The notes under the pieces are model-generated. The model did no database searches. It was not told the origin of the DNA and saw only the letters and a program-made list of their open reading frames with translations. A DNA stretch of 64,000 bases from NCBI GenBank assembly GCA_015178975.1, contig WHVD01000055.1:372001-436000 (forward strand). The letters are read 5' to 3'. Below, piece by piece: positions 45,039-58,129 of this stretch (position 1 is the first letter of the stretch; every line of letters begins with the position of its first letter). The position numbers were made by a program, and so were the translations under genes. This DNA comes from Hysterangium stoloniferum (lineage: Eukaryota; Basidiomycota; Agaricomycetes; Hysterangiales; Hysterangiaceae).

Positions 45039-48000
45039 TGGCAAGCAGGAAACCGGGAGGGGAGGGAGGTGGGGAGGGGGGGAGCTATAAGCACTCAATC
45101 CTGACCCAAGCACAAGTGCTCAGGTGCATTAAATATCGAAGAAAGGAATTATGTCAACAGTACCATTAAACGGGTTGGGAAGTGGGTTCACATGCTTGGG
45201 TCGGAAACTTTGAAATGAGAAGTCTGTACATTGACGCTGATCCGTCCGCTGTGATATGAGCTATTCAGTACCCAGATACCGCGCTTAAGCTCGAATTTTT
45301 GATCTTGACCTGAAAATTATCGATAACGTTAAGTTCCCCCAAAGCCCGGGGTAAAATCACATGAAATAATAATATTTTCATATACGCTCACCACAATTTA
45401 ATATTTTCGCTGAGTTTTCAGGGGCAACCCTCGTAGATAATCCAGTCCTTGAGGCTGATTGCCACAGCTGTGTTTGTACGATTAAATTGATGTACACAAA
45501 AAAGATGGAGAGATTCGGACCCCCTTATAATAGCCAAATCCGCGGGATTTCCAAATTCGGTTTACGGACCTTTTCACTGAATCAGAAATCAGCGTTATTC
45601 CGAATTCTACACGTTCTATGCATCTGGCCGCCAGTACTTTTCGCCCAGATTACTACGGCTGGGCAAAACGCCAAATTCTAAGGTTACAAAGCATGCATGA
45701 ACGAGAAATCCGTCAAACAATCTACTCCACAGACCTAAGGGCGGAAATCAAAAGTCAGAGTACGCCATCCCTCCATTTGACATGCCTCGTACAAATCTTT
45801 GGCCCGACCGAACATCGCTTCCAAGTCCAGATAAACCACGCTGCTGTCATTTGCCGAAACTGTTTATTTCATTTAGGGTATTCGAAAGCTGCCGGATCAA
45901 TCGGTATCTTGATAAGTCCCAACTTGATGTTAAAGAGCTACAACAGAAATATTATTGTCAAGCGAAAGATTAATTCAGGAGAAAGTTATAGTGGTCCTTT
46001 GTATGGGTCTTCCCCCATCAAGGGTGGTGCTCAAAATAGGACCTGATGGTATGGCGCCTAACACCTTGGCAATGTGGATTGGACCGCCGTGTCGGCCAGG
46101 ATGGCAGATGCTGCTCACACATGAATCACATCTGGAGCTGTATCTCACAGCTTCTTCGTTTCATAAATAGATAACATCGATCAAAGTAATATTAAAGGTA
46201 TTTCCGTTGATTGATATTTTAGTATCAATTTTTTTTGGAAGCATTTGGCGACGCCTAGTGGACCAGGATAATGGCTCGATAGTAGCCAATTAAAGCACAT
46301 AGAAAACGAAATGGCTATTACATAAGTAATTGATAATGGGTTATTCCGTTGGGATAATGCTTGAGGTTTGGTCTTATTCTCTATGTTGCAGGGATTCTGT
46401 ACGAAATATATAGGGCTTAGTAAAGTGTATTTAATGTTTTAAAAATTTAAAAAATTTTGAGTCAGTCGACGCTCTTGATCAGTCTTATCTAGATCTACTC
46501 AGTATCAACTCCTGAAAATCATTATATAAGTCGTGTATTTTCAATTAATATTACCCTTTCTCACTGCTTTTTCGTCTGTTGAACATTTTTTTTATAAGGT
46601 ATACCTGTAATGCATCAGTCAACTATTCAGTTTCCTTTAATTATATTTCCTTAGATAGAGGAAGAGTAATTCTCACACCTTGTACAGGGGGAGAAATGCC
46701 ATAATAATCGAGTTGTGTCAATTTACCTCCCTCCCGGAGCCGATACTCCCTTGCTCCTCAATGAGGCTCGGAATTCGAATTATCCCGTATATACCTGTAT
46801 ACATATAATATCACTATCGCATACTGAGTTGAACTGCGCTTTCTGCCCTTATCCTCCACTAGTATTTAACGTAAATGGCCCACCCTTATAACATTGAGCC
46901 TCTCATAGATAATACGCTCAAACCTATTACATAGTATAGTCACACCTGTCGATCTGAATATGTCCAATGTTGGATGATCCCTCAGCCTCCAGGAGATGTC
47001 AACAGCAGTAGTGATATTGCCCCGATATCGGGACGCGGTGAGACTCTTATACCAAAAACTGCTGAAAAAAATATGACTATTCTGGCCATTTTTGTTAACA
47101 CATTCATATTCAACACCAGTAGCGATGTTACTTGTCAGATAACGAAGTCGGGACGCGATGAGACTATTGTACCAAATACTAAGGTGTTAACAAATACATG
47201 CGCACATCATATCGGCTCAGCGACGTGGGGATCGCCCACGAAGTTGCTTTCGGATACGCGGGAACTGAGGTGCCTGGTTGTCTGTCTGAACAACCGTTGA
47301 TGACAACTTTGATCATACAACATGTGGAACTATCGTTTGTGACATTCAATCACTCTATGACCATAGCCCTGACGATAATGGCACTGCAATAGAATCCTCA
47401 CGCTTAAGATTCGATAAAAACCCACGGTGATTAGCCAAGTCAGCAACCCACGAGGCGCAGCATAAGACTGAACCACTGCCTGAACCAAAATTTAGGTAGC
47501 GTTATTAGATTAAAATGCCCTCGTAGTCAATCGTTGCCGGGTCTGCACTGATATTGTGCAATCAAGACGATGGTGGCAAGTGCAGCTTTGAATATTAATG
47601 GAGTCCTCAAAGCGCAAGTTGAACAACGGGGATATGTTCTATATATCTATTCCTGGGTCAAAGATTGGCATTGCCGCTCACGTTTTAGAATCTGTTCAGT
47701 AATCAAGAGCTCCAAACTCGGTCCACTCGGTCTGAGATCACGGTCTCTCGGAGCCACACGGTCTGCCGATTGCTCGTGTGGTCTCGGGTGTCCAATGTGC
47801 CGCATTCGATGGCATGGTCGAATCGCTTGGTTTTGTCCTGAATCAATCTTTCATGAGATACTGGCGCTTGCGAGATCCGGCCTCTTAACTGTCATTTTTT
47901 TGACTCTCTTTTCATCCACAGCCCGAGTCACTTCCGATATCACTGTATATATGTTTGAACCTGATAATAAATCTTTGCATAGTGGGTCATGTGAATAATC

Positions 48001-50150
48001 AAATATTGTCTATTTAATACCCATGATAATAATCAAACTCCACACCCCTCCCCCATAACCTATACCCTGGAGTGTCCACAGAACGGCATGTATTATGAGG
48101 GAATCGACTGTAGTCAAAACCAAGAGTCGGCGTGATCGCGATTTAAAAGTATGAAATCACGGATTTCAAGAAATCCAGATCTCTCAGTGTTTCGGCGCTG
48201 AACGGACACGTATAATATGTCGGATAGGCGCCTGATCCAGAAGGAATGGTCAATCAATACTTGCCTTGCACTCCAACCTCTTGCCAAGAGGTTGGACTTG
48301 ATCTAGATTTTTTTTAAAACACAAGGCAGTCGAGGAAAACGGATTTTTCTATTTGCGTGATTATTGTTGTCATAACATAGTCAATTTGTCGACCTTTATC
48401 TGATGAGCCTTCTACAAGGTGCTACAGGATCAAACCGCTTGTCTACGCCAAGTTCCAACACTGAAATCTTGACGACTGTCGGATTTGGTCGGAAACTCCT
48501 CTTGGTCATATCACATTGCCCCCAAGGTATATTGGTGCTTTTTACTCTTAAAACATCAAACTTCAGCGAACTCTTGGTCTGGTTGAACACCTCCCAAGAG
48601 CCATATCATTCGGGGTGGGGTAAATTAAGTCTCAAAATATCCTGTGGTCAAGAATGGAGCAGTGGTTATTTGATTTTTCTTAAAAGATAGCAGTGGCGTC
48701 TGATAGTATGTGCCAATATCTCTACTGTGCCCAATGGTCTGACCAGAACAATGGATATCGTCAAATTGCATGATTGCTATGGGATCAAGGCAACGACACG
48801 AGTCCCACCTTGAGAATTGTCAGTGTCGAGCATTCGATTACACAGTCTTCTTAAACTATAACTGCTGGTCAAGACCTATACGACTTGCGGGGGCGGATAA
48901 CCTATGCTGCGACACAGTATAAGCGATACGGGGCTGTACATCCCTAATGATCGTGGGTGTATGGACATCAGAAGGCCTTATCGCTGCTAGATATTCCCTT
49001 CCACGTAGAACACGTCATCGCACCAGGCTATTGCTGCAATGTTCGAAAGGGGCTGCGCCGAATTCAACAAGCAGACTGAGCGACCGCAACCAATAACTGC
49101 GTGAGTTACGGTGGGAACACTCAGTACTTGTGTACTCCCGCCGGAGCTCCGTTGGGGTTCTAATCTTGTACAGCGATATCAATCCTGAACAATATCTCCG
49201 TTGTAATGCACCTAACTCTGTTTCTCTTATCCCACCAGAACGCTCTGTGAGACGAGCCTGTCCCCACTGCTTGTACTCCTGCTTTGCCCTCTTGGACAAC
49301 TGCACGGTTGACATGTTACACAGTACAGGCTGACGCCTTATGATAAAAATTGATAAGAAACTTAAACCTTCCCTGAACACATCTTGTACCAAGTACGTCT
49401 CTAGATTCGGAGCTTTACAAACACTTTATCAGGGCCAGACACAACGAGCTTGGGGTGGGGCTGTGCCTCGGAGATTATAGTGAGAGGCTTGGCCCTACAG
49501 GCGAATCGTAGTTCCGCCGATTCAGGATGCCCCTAGCTACCTGTCTGACAACCTGGACGACTGTTGTTATATAATACAATAGCTTAACGGTCCGAAGATA
49601 TTTTTTTCGGGGAGAAACTCCTTGGGATGCCGGCCTGTCAGTTAACTCAGCGTCAACTAGAACAGTGCAGTGCCACAAATGCCTCGTCCGAGCCGGCCCA
49701 CTGGACATTCACAGTAGCGAAAATTCAGGCAAATGCACTTCTTTATCTCACGTGGTAGGTTTCAACACCACGACAATCGATCTCGGGTTGGCTCGGAGAC
49801 ACTGCTACAAGCTAATCAACGGTTGTGGCTGCAGCTACTGTGGAGTTCAACGGACATAGATTGTAGCATACCGACCATGGAATCGGCTGCCCCGTCCATC
49901 TGCGGAAGTGTAGGGCTGCTTTTTCCATGACAATTTTGGAATATGGATGTGTTCTGAGCGACATATGGAACCCTCCCAAGTGGATTGCGCGGAAGTGCCC
50001 ATGACATCGAGCCCGACTGATAGAAGATATGACCCACATGCTCACTGTATTCAGTCCAAAGATGATCATACTACGACATTTGATCGCTGCAGTCTTCCTC
50101 AGAAAACACCATTGAAAGGTCGCGAGTCAGCTTTTCACACCTAAGACCAA
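45039..50150. other. Decayed duplicated intergenic DNA, copy 2
   Basis: Collinear with 4973-8080 (see that entry) but longer. Additions include about 46160-47400 and about 47700-48215, each absent from copy 1. A 142-codon frame at 47570-47998 spans one edge of the second addition and has no recognisable motif, so it is not called. No gene recognised. Confidence 0.5.
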
Positions 50151-50159
50151 CCGACTCTT

Positions 50160-50790
50160 GTTTAACAGTTGTGGATCAGAAGCACCTCCGCGCACAGGCA
50201 ACCAATGATTCTAAAACCTACGAGGAAGCTGCTTTGGAGCATGTTTATAGTAAAAGACTTGCTCTTTCGGAGGGGTAAGCCAGATGAGAGAATGCGGGGA
50301 ATCATGTGAGCAAGGATAGCAGTTGCGACTTCCGAATTATTGTCCATAAAATTAGATTTAGCTACAAATGAGAAAGATGAGGTGATGGCACGTCTACGGT
50401 GTCGCGTAGTGCCCCGGTGGGTCGAGGCTGTTGAATATGACGCGCTCCTTTCCGGACTTCTGCTCTGGCACCCGTTCAGCTGTTGCCCATCAATCATCAA
50501 GTATTGATCCTCACAACTACGTTTTCTATTTCAAATAGTGTTTCGGAAATCATGAGTGCTCAATACTATGTCCATTCATGGGGCAACGGCTCGGAAAATT
50601 CATCAGAGATCTTTTTCGCCCCAGACGCGAACTGTTTAGATATAGTGCTTTTAGATAGGTCCTCGCTTTGGATGCAGCGTTCGACGTCCTGCATGATCTC
50701 TTCTGCAGTTTGCAACAGTTTGAGCTGCTCCTTTCGGAAACGCTTCCAGTACACGCGTAGCCCCTATCAACGACTGTGAAACATAGGATC
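50160..50790 (-). pseudogene. ISG12-family remnant, copy beside the second TmpA block
   Basis: Minus strand: a helical segment YWKRFRKEQLKLLQTAEEIM, then ISDEFSEPLPHE (matches EFSEPLPEN), then ALMISETLFEIENVV (matches TMISSAMSKIENAF), and RRAITSSFSFVAKSNFMDNN near 50400-50330. Stops separate the pieces. Partner of 8090-8590 in the segmental duplication. Confidence 0.55.
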
Positions 50791-51095
50791 AAAGCCTCGA
50801 GATCCGAACGTCCGAATTCGACACCAACTTAAAAGACCAAATGCAGAAATCAATAATTTAATATACACTCAGAGCTAAGAAACCTATTTTGATTAAGTCA
50901 ACTCATAATAGAACAAAATTGGCTTGGTGGAGACTATTAATTTAGAATGGACCACACTTGAAGCGAGCGTACAGGGGGATCAGATCACATCTGGATTAAT
51001 AGGTATGAGGGGTGCCAAGCACCCCTAGAGATTTTTGCTGTTCTACTCCTTTTGCGTTTCATTTTAACTGCCGTCTCAACCGCTGTCAAGTCGCG
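50791..51095. other. Spacer, nothing recognised
   Basis: AT-rich, no gene or repeat assigned. Confidence 0.4.
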
Positions 51096-52640
51096 AGGGT
51101 TTGTCGGGATCTTTTTCACCATAACAACTCTTATTATGGAAGTGTAGTGCAAAATATCAAATACTACTCATATTGCAACTAATAAGATGTTGGCTAATTG
51201 AATAGTTCCTGATATAATTCAATGCACTAATATAATACGATCCATAAACTATTATGGAATGAAAGCAAGCAAAACGAGGAAACATGACCATTGAAAAAAA
51301 ACAGTGGATAAAACGGGATTTTCACAGTTCGAACGAATTTCCGGTGCTTTCCGGGTTGTTTTCGATCTCAAAGAAGGGTGTTGGAACGAGATAAAACAGA
51401 AAGGAAGAGTCAGGAACCGATTTGCGTAACATTTAAGGTTATATATATACTACTGAGTCTATCTTGCAATACTTGAGAAAGTCCTTGATAATTTAATTAA
51501 GATAGCTTCCCAAGATGTATTAGAAATAATTTATGTATTAATATGATATATCTACAAGCCTTAGACCGTTTACTCCGCTGTAGGATGGGTTCTAAGAACG
51601 AGTATAATTTTCGTGCATTTTTGTTGGTCCGAAAGTCAGGGGTGGATCTGACTTTTTAGCTTCGTCGGGTCCTGGTTATCTATCCGCTGTTTTCGATTTT
51701 CGACTTGGAACCATTTTCGGGCAAAAAACTTGTAAAATGCCTCTGGAGTCGTTTTCGTGCTCCATTAGGGCTTAGGTTAATACATGCCTTAATAAATCTA
51801 CTTACCGTGGGACTCTATTAATTAAGTTCTACTTACCTTGCAACTCCAATTTCGTCGGGATATTTTTCACCATAACAACTCTTATTAGAAAGTATTTTCA
51901 ACTAATGAAATTATGGAAGTGTAGTGCAAAATATCAAATACTACTCATATTGCAACTAATGAAATGTTGGCTAAGGAATAGGTTCTGGATATGCATATGA
52001 GTCATGTAATTCAATGCACTAATATAATACGATTCATTGACTATTATGGAATAAAAACAAGCAAAACGAGGAAACATGACCATTGAAAAAAAAAACAGTG
52101 GATGAAACATAAAGGAAGAGTCAGGAACCGATTTGCGTGACGTTTAATGCATATATATATTACTCAGTCAGTTCCAAGGCAAGTATCTTGCAACACTTGA
52201 GAAAGTCCTCGATAATTTAATTAAGATAGCTTCCCAAGATGTATCAGAAATAATTTATGATATATCTACAAGCCTTAGACCTTTACTCCGCTGTAGGGTG
52301 GGTTCTAAGAACGAGTATAGTTTCGTGCATTTTCGTTGGTGCGAAAGTCAGGGGTGGATCCGACTTTTCAGCTTCGTCGGGCCCTGGTTAATCACTCAGC
52401 CACAGCTTTGACCTGGCTTCGCCAGGCCATGGCCAAGCCCGTCGTTGGGGGCCTAGCGCCGCCCGGTGCCGCCTCCGACCCGGGCTTTATTAGTAAATAG
52501 GGCGTCGTTTTTGCGCGGTTTTGGTGCTGGCAAAAGCTTCAAAAACGCCTCTGGCGTTCGTTTTCGTACTCCATTAGACTTAGGCTAATACATGCCTTAA
52601 TAAATCTGCTTACTGTGGGACTTTATTGATTAAATTCTAC
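51096..52640. repeat. Tandem direct duplication of a unit of about 760 bp
   Basis: Two units, about 51096-51838 and 51858-52640, share blocks in the same order: CACCATAACAACTCTTATTA, GGAAGTGTAGTGCAAAATAT, AACGAGGAAACATGACCATT, TTAATTAAGATAGCTTCCCA and CTTACCTTGCAACTCCAATT. Unit 1 has about 100 bp (51320-51410) lacking in unit 2. Unit 2 has a GC-rich insert (52405-52500). Noncoding. The element type is not recognised. Confidence 0.75.
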
Positions 52641-52762
52641 TTACCTTGCAACTCCAATTTCTATCTCCTCTACAACTCATTGCCACTGTCACTTCATCTC
52701 AGCAGCATCCAGCTCAGTTTGTCCTTCGGGATAACCCATAATGTCATATGTCTCAAGCAGGA

Positions 52763-53496
52763 TGTTAGGATACATACAGGGCGGGTCTCCAGAGAAACCT
52801 GCGGGATATCCAGTAGGACTTGGCTTCAGCTTATAGGCTGCGCCCTCGCTAGATTGTGTTGTCCAATTTCAGACGGGCGGATGGGAATCCTGGGGAGTCT
52901 GGGTGGGGGTTGTGGGTCGAGGGGTCGTAGGTTGGAGGTCGTGGGTTGTGAGTCAAAATTGGTGAGAGATATAGATGCACTGGAGCCCATGGGCTCCGAC
53001 TAGTGTGAGCGGTGTGATTCAAGTAGGAGTTTAGAGTGGAAAATGTATTAGATTACTGGGGGGAATCTAAGCCGATTTTCTGACTGGATTGTATGTACAA
53101 CATCTGCCAGTTTAAATAGACCGTGGAGTGAATGTCATACCAAATCCAGTAATGATGAAACAAAACGAGCAAAACATAAAACGGGAATAGTAAACACCAA
53201 ATTGGTGTTAGGAACGGGATGGAACGGAGTGGAGTCTGAATAGTGACAAATCATAAACCATAATGGGAAATGGAGTGGAAGCGGAGTCCAAATTGTGACA
53301 GGTCATTTGACTAAAATGGGAATGGGGCTCTGTTAGAGGGGTTACAGGTTTTCTGAGTGGGGTCCGGTGACTGACACACGGGACGAGGTCAGATATAGAC
53401 AGAGATGGAGTCTGGTGGGTTTTCCGGTGACTGAAACACAACATAACGAAGTTGAACATAGTGCTCGGAGTCCAGGCAGGATTTCCAGTCGTAACA
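52763..53496 (-). mobile_element. Solo LTR of a Ty3/gypsy-like element (TSD CAGGA)
   Basis: 734 bp, on the plus strand TGTTAGGATACATA...CAGTCGTAACA, flanked on both sides by CAGGA (52758-52762 and 53497-53501), a 5-bp target duplication. It is the reverse complement of the LTR family at 59134-59970, so the canonical orientation is minus. No internal region, hence a solo LTR left by recombination. It contains the block conserved among LTRs here (52818-52840). Confidence 0.9.
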
Positions 53497-53672
53497 CAGG
53501 ATATCTGTTGCAATCTGGCAGTTGGTCTTCTTATGTTAGATTATATAATACCAACCATTGTTCCAACTGGGTCCATATGGTGTACAGCTCTGAGTTCAGT
53601 GTGTATATGATCTAATAGGAATGGCACTTAGGGTTATATCCTTAAGTACAGTGTAAGACCAAACCTACCCAA

Positions 53673-53744
53673 GGTCGGATGGTGTAGTGGTTAACACCTT
53701 TGTTATGTAATCAAGAGATCCTGGGTTCAATCCCCAGTCTGGCT
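53673..53744 (+). tRNA. tRNA or tRNA-like gene, anticodon TGT (Thr) by position, aberrant anticodon loop
   Basis: 72 nt. The acceptor stem (GGTCGGA/TCTGGCT) pairs 7/7 with three wobbles, the D stem is GTGT/ACAC, the variable loop is five bases, and the T stem CTGGG/CCCAG has loop TTCAATC. A-box TGGTGTAGTGG and B-box GGTTCAATCC are present. The anticodon stem has one mismatch and a wobble, and base 33 is A instead of the universal T, so the TGT call is uncertain. It may be a decayed tRNA or the head of a tRNA-derived SINE. No CCA is encoded, as usual in eukaryotes. Confidence 0.65.
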
Positions 53745-54323
53745 ATTCATTTTCTACATTACTTATGTTCTCTAACATCTTAGGCATCAAAGGGAAAGGA
53801 AAGAAAAGGTAATAACAGTAAAAGTGAATAATAAATTTATCACAAAGGTCTGGTAAATTCAAGAACTAGTGAAAACACTTTGAAAACACCCTGGTAAGGA
53901 TTAATTGAGGGAGAACTTGTTAAGCTTGAGGCTTATGGGTAGGGTCTGGTGGAGAACCTGTGGATAGTCCAGTGTACAGGTAGGGCTTGGCTTCAGCTTA
54001 TATGCTACACCCTTCTGAGATCATTGTGTCCAATTTTGAATGGGATGAATGGAAGGTCTAGGGAGTCTGAGAGGATGAAGGGATGGTGAGTGGGAGGTAG
54101 GTGGGATGGGAAGTCCAAAGCCCAGGAAGATGAGGAATAGCAAGGATGACTGAAGTCAGGGGGAAAGTCCAAGATGAAACAGGGACATACAGACATACAC
54201 ATGGAACATAATAAACTAACTGACAACCAGGTTTCAAAGCTGATCAGGGTGGATATTGCATATATCCTGAGAGCTGGGATCTCTGGGTGGGGTCAGGTCA
54301 CTGACTTGTATGAGAAGGGAGTG
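53745..54323. other. LTR-derived fragments, no gene
   Basis: Bases 53983-54060 carry the LTR-conserved block (GGGCTTGGCTTCAGCTTATA, then CCAATTTTGAATGGG). The rest is purine-rich and unassigned. Confidence 0.45.
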
Positions 54324-55214
54324 ATAGGGACATGTAAAGAAGATCCCAGGTCTCAGCAGGTTGTCCAGTCCTGTTAGGATCCTATCATTTTGGAACCCCA
54401 CGACCTGTTTTAGCCCCAAAGCCCACCATTGACTCACTGTCAGAACCCCCACCCTAAGCATTAACACTCACAGTGCCCCCAACACTTGTTTGTTATGGTA
54501 GTTAACCTTTTGTTTTCCCATTCCATCCCCATCCTGCTTGCCCTCCCATTACTGTTCTCTTTATACATGTAACTTGCCACCTCAGACCTCTGTTAAATAA
54601 TGTTTAGTATATTACATTTAGTCTCTCCACCTTGTCATCTACTTCTCATGATCCATTTCACCCTTCACTTCCTTAATTGGCCCTTGGTCACCTGTCTTGT
54701 CATAGTATAAATCTTCTACATGTATACTACAGTTCTTCAGTTTGAAAATCAACTTAGATTACGCTCAATTAGTTCCAGTTTCTTTCCTCCCTTCTCAATA
54801 CCCTCAATGACATTCTCAGCAAGCCACAAACTCTTACTCCATGACTCTTAGTATTTTTGGCCCCCCAGCTTTTTTGGCCCCCCAGCTGATTGAGCTAAGT
54901 GTTGAACTTCATCTCTATCATACTATCCACTCTGTTTGAAATACCAGAGCACCTAACAGTTCATACAAGGATGCAACACATAAGTTGAAGCCAAGCTCCA
55001 CTACATTTATAGAGTTGGACCTCCTGACTAGTACAATCTCTATTGTCAGCCTCCTGATTAGCTCATTTCTAATCATTGGACCTCCAACTTAGAGCATCCC
55101 TCCCCTTTTAGCTTAGATCTTAACAGCTCCTAACAGAACTTGACATATTTCACCTGGAGTCTGAATGTAGGGTGACTATTTGGAACTGGATCCAATCAGA
55201 ATATACTGGGGCAC
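54324..55214 (+). repeat. 3' end of an LTR element, copy 1
   Basis: Near-identical to 62430-63299 in the same orientation. Both begin GATAGGGACATGTAAAGAAG and contain TGTTAGGATCC at 54372, a likely LTR start. Because the bases before that start are also shared, they are internal element sequence, which suggests both copies are 3' LTRs with a little internal DNA. AAGTTGAAGCCAAG (near 54983) is the counterpart of the conserved LTR block. Confidence 0.6.
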
Positions 55215-55340
55215 TGTTAGGTATGTACACAGCAGGTTTCCAGAGAAACCTGCAGAATATCTGGTAGGACTTGGCTTCAGCTTATAGGCCGTGCCCTTGC
55301 GAGATCATGTTGTCCAATTTCAGACAGGCAGACGGGAATC
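55215..55340 (-). repeat. Truncated LTR at the 3' end of the chromovirus relic
   Basis: Matches the last 126 bp (canonical orientation) of the 59134-59970 LTR family, from GATTCCCGTCTGCC to CATACCTAACA. The rest of the LTR and the polypurine tract are deleted. Confidence 0.7.
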
Positions 55341-56350
55341 ATGAAAATGAGTCCAAATGTAACATGGGGTCCACAGAGTGCGGTCAGAGAGACGATAGTG
55401 GTCCAGGTTTGAGTGGGTAAGCTGTATGAAAGTCAGTAACGATTTCCGTGGCATTACCGAGTTCTGTGGCCAAAATCCATGAGGTTTCTTCATTGGTGCC
55501 CTCATAACCTGCCCACTTGACCAAGTAAAGCAGTTTACAAGTGCATCGATGCTTGTCAATTTTCGAATCTAAAATTTGCGAGATTTCAAACTTGGGTTCT
55601 CCATCAATAATGACCAGAGGAGGCAGAGATTGCACATGATCTGGGATAGTGTTAGCAGTACAAGGTTCTAACATAGAAACATGAAATACCGGGTGTACCG
55701 CACACATGCTATCCGGAAGTTGTAGGGTCCAAGAGACTAAACCTACTTGTGCGATAATTTCAAAAGGACCTAAATATTTTTCAGCAAGCTTTTTTGATGG
55801 ATGGGTAGTCCAGAAGAATTGAGCTTTGACAAAAACATGATCGCCAATCTTGAAGTTGGGTGGTGGGATCCAGTGTTTGTCCACTGAATGTTGATATTGC
55901 TCTTGGGCAGACTTTATTGCAGTCCGGAGTTCCTCGTGGAGCTTGTGGAGGTCCGTGGTGAACTCTTGAGTGCGAGCAGAGGCGAGATTTTGTTCTGGAT
56001 GTACTGTAATATTTGGATTACATATATCCTTTATTTGCAAAGAATGGGGAAACACCAGTAGTGGCCAAAGGTGCATTGTTGTAAGCAAATTCTGCAAGTG
56101 GTAGCAAGGATTTCCAATTGTCCTGTTGGTAATTGCAATATACACAGAGATATTGTTCCAATGTCTGATTGACACATTCGGTTTGTTTGTTGCCTTTCGG
56201 GTGATGTCCAGACGTGAAATGTAATTTCATGTCCAAGGATTTCCCGAGGGATCTAAAGAAGTGAGATACGAACTCTGATCCTCGGTCAGAAGTTATGTGG
56301 GATGGAACTCCGTGCTTGGAAAATACGTGGATAATAAAAAGTTCTGCTAA

Positions 56351-56951
56351 GGAGGATAATCACACTTTATTGAATATACAAAACTTTACTGAATAATCCT
56401 CATATTTTCTAAGTGAGCCTATTCCTTCTGGTCATGACAACTTATTCTATGAGTTTATATTTAATTACCTGAAATTTCATCTTTAAAATATGCATGCCTT
56501 TTTAAAATACATACAAATGACATAGTTACACAAGACTATTTGGATTAACCTAGATTATTTGGGTTAACCTAGATTATTTGGGCTAACCTAGAGCATTTGG
56601 GTTAAACAAGATTATTTGGGTTATGACTTAATCTTTGGGTTGTAATGTATTCTCTTTGTATACAAGCAAACTTTCAAATATATTTCATATAATTTAAATT
56701 TAGTTAGTTTAGAGAGTTAACCAGAACTATCTGGGGTACCAATCCCCATTGTGCAATTTATTCCAAAAGAATAATCTACAGATGATTGTTTGACTAAATT
56801 TTGTCAGATATAGGATAAATATTGATATTTTTGCATTCTTCAGAGTGATACCTAATCAACTGAATTTGATTAAATATTAATTTTACAACAAACAATATAA
56901 ATATATATACTTTAGTGGATAAATAATTTTTAAAGTTTTGGGTTATCCTCC
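56351..56951. mobile_element. 601-bp non-autonomous DNA transposon (MITE) in the integrase
   Basis: Terminal inverted repeats GGAGGATAAT / GTTATCCTCC and a TAA target duplication (56348-56350 and 56952-56954). Removing the element with one TAA restores the integrase reading ...TSMQL-AELFIIHVFSKHG. AT-rich and noncoding. About five tandem copies of a 19-bp unit (GATTATTTGGGTTAACCTA) lie at 56540-56634. TIR and 3-bp target fit PIF/Harbinger-type MITEs. Confidence 0.88.
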
Positions 56952-57454
56952 TAACTGCATGGATGTAATTGTATCATAAGTAGGGATGAATATACCTTGT
57001 TTTGAGAATCTGTCAACAACGACTAGAATGGTGGAAAAGCCTTCAGAATCTGGTAGGTGTTCAATGAAATCCATAGAGATAGAATTCCACGGATGTTCCA
57101 GTACCAGGAGTTGTTTCAAAAGGCCGTATGGCTTGTGTTGCTGAGATTTCGAGTGGGGACAAGTAGTGCAAGATTTACAATAGTGCTTAATGAATCCACG
57201 GAGTCCAGGCCAAGTATATTCTCTTCTTATTAATGATAGAGTTTTGTTGTACATAAAATGTCCTGAGAGTAGATGATCATGTTTGTATTGAAGGATCCTG
57301 AGGCAGAGGCCATTGGAATCCGGTACATAGATCTGATCGTCAAGTCTAATGAACCCATGCTGATCAAGAGACCACCGGGGTTGATCGGGGTCCACGGGAT
57401 TGTCTAGGTGAGCTTTAGTTATCGGGTCTAGTGGAATTGCCGATAGAATATCTT

Positions 57455-58129
57455 GGAGGATATCTGAAAACTATTAAGTATACCAAATTCTAATATACTC
57501 TAAAGATCATTTAAATATCTGGAATGTGATTCAAACATAATTTGGTTTTTAAAACTTTCAAAAAGTTTTAAACTCTCTCATACATTACAAACTAAAGAAT
57601 CTTTCCGGACATGAGTAGACAATAAAATAAATTAGTAGTTTGAAACACTAATACTTTTAAAAAATAGATACCTTTAAATAGTCCATTCCATGCATATGTA
57701 TATCATTGGCACCTCTAAATACATATGTATTACTTTGGAATGGATCTGTCAATCTGAACAGATTTCTACTTGATTCAACATACCCAGAACATATAGGTAA
57801 TTTCACTTAATAAAGAAGGCCATAGGATGAAAAATTTCCAATGACATCTCATATATTTTACTAGGAAATAACTACAGTTTAGTTTTTAAAAAACAAATTA
57901 ACAACAAAAGTATTAGCAAGTATTTACATAAATTGGAAAACTATATACAACAGGTTCTATTAATTGATTCTGAATTGTTTAGGATGTAATATGGTGAATT
58001 GTTTCTTATGATTGGTGGTTAACAATATAATACTCTCAGAGGATATGTCACTATTTAAAGATGGATTTTTGTAGCAATTTTGCTTTTATTAGTAAACATT
58101 TGATATTATAATGATTACAGACAACCTCC
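57455..58129. mobile_element. 675-bp non-autonomous DNA transposon (MITE) upstream of the integrase
   Basis: Terminal inverted repeats GGAGGATATCTGAAAAC / reverse GGAGGTTGTCTGTAATC and a 3-bp duplication CTT (57452-57454 and 58130-58132). Excising it gives a continuous pol frame LHQ-DILSAIPLDP. AT-rich, noncoding. Shares GGAGG ends and 3-bp target with the element at 56351-56951; internal sequence differs. Confidence 0.82.

Noticed and set aside
45487-46046. 142-codon and overlapping frames in the duplicated flank
   Set aside because: Not kept in the matching segment at 5460-6330 and without recognisable motifs.
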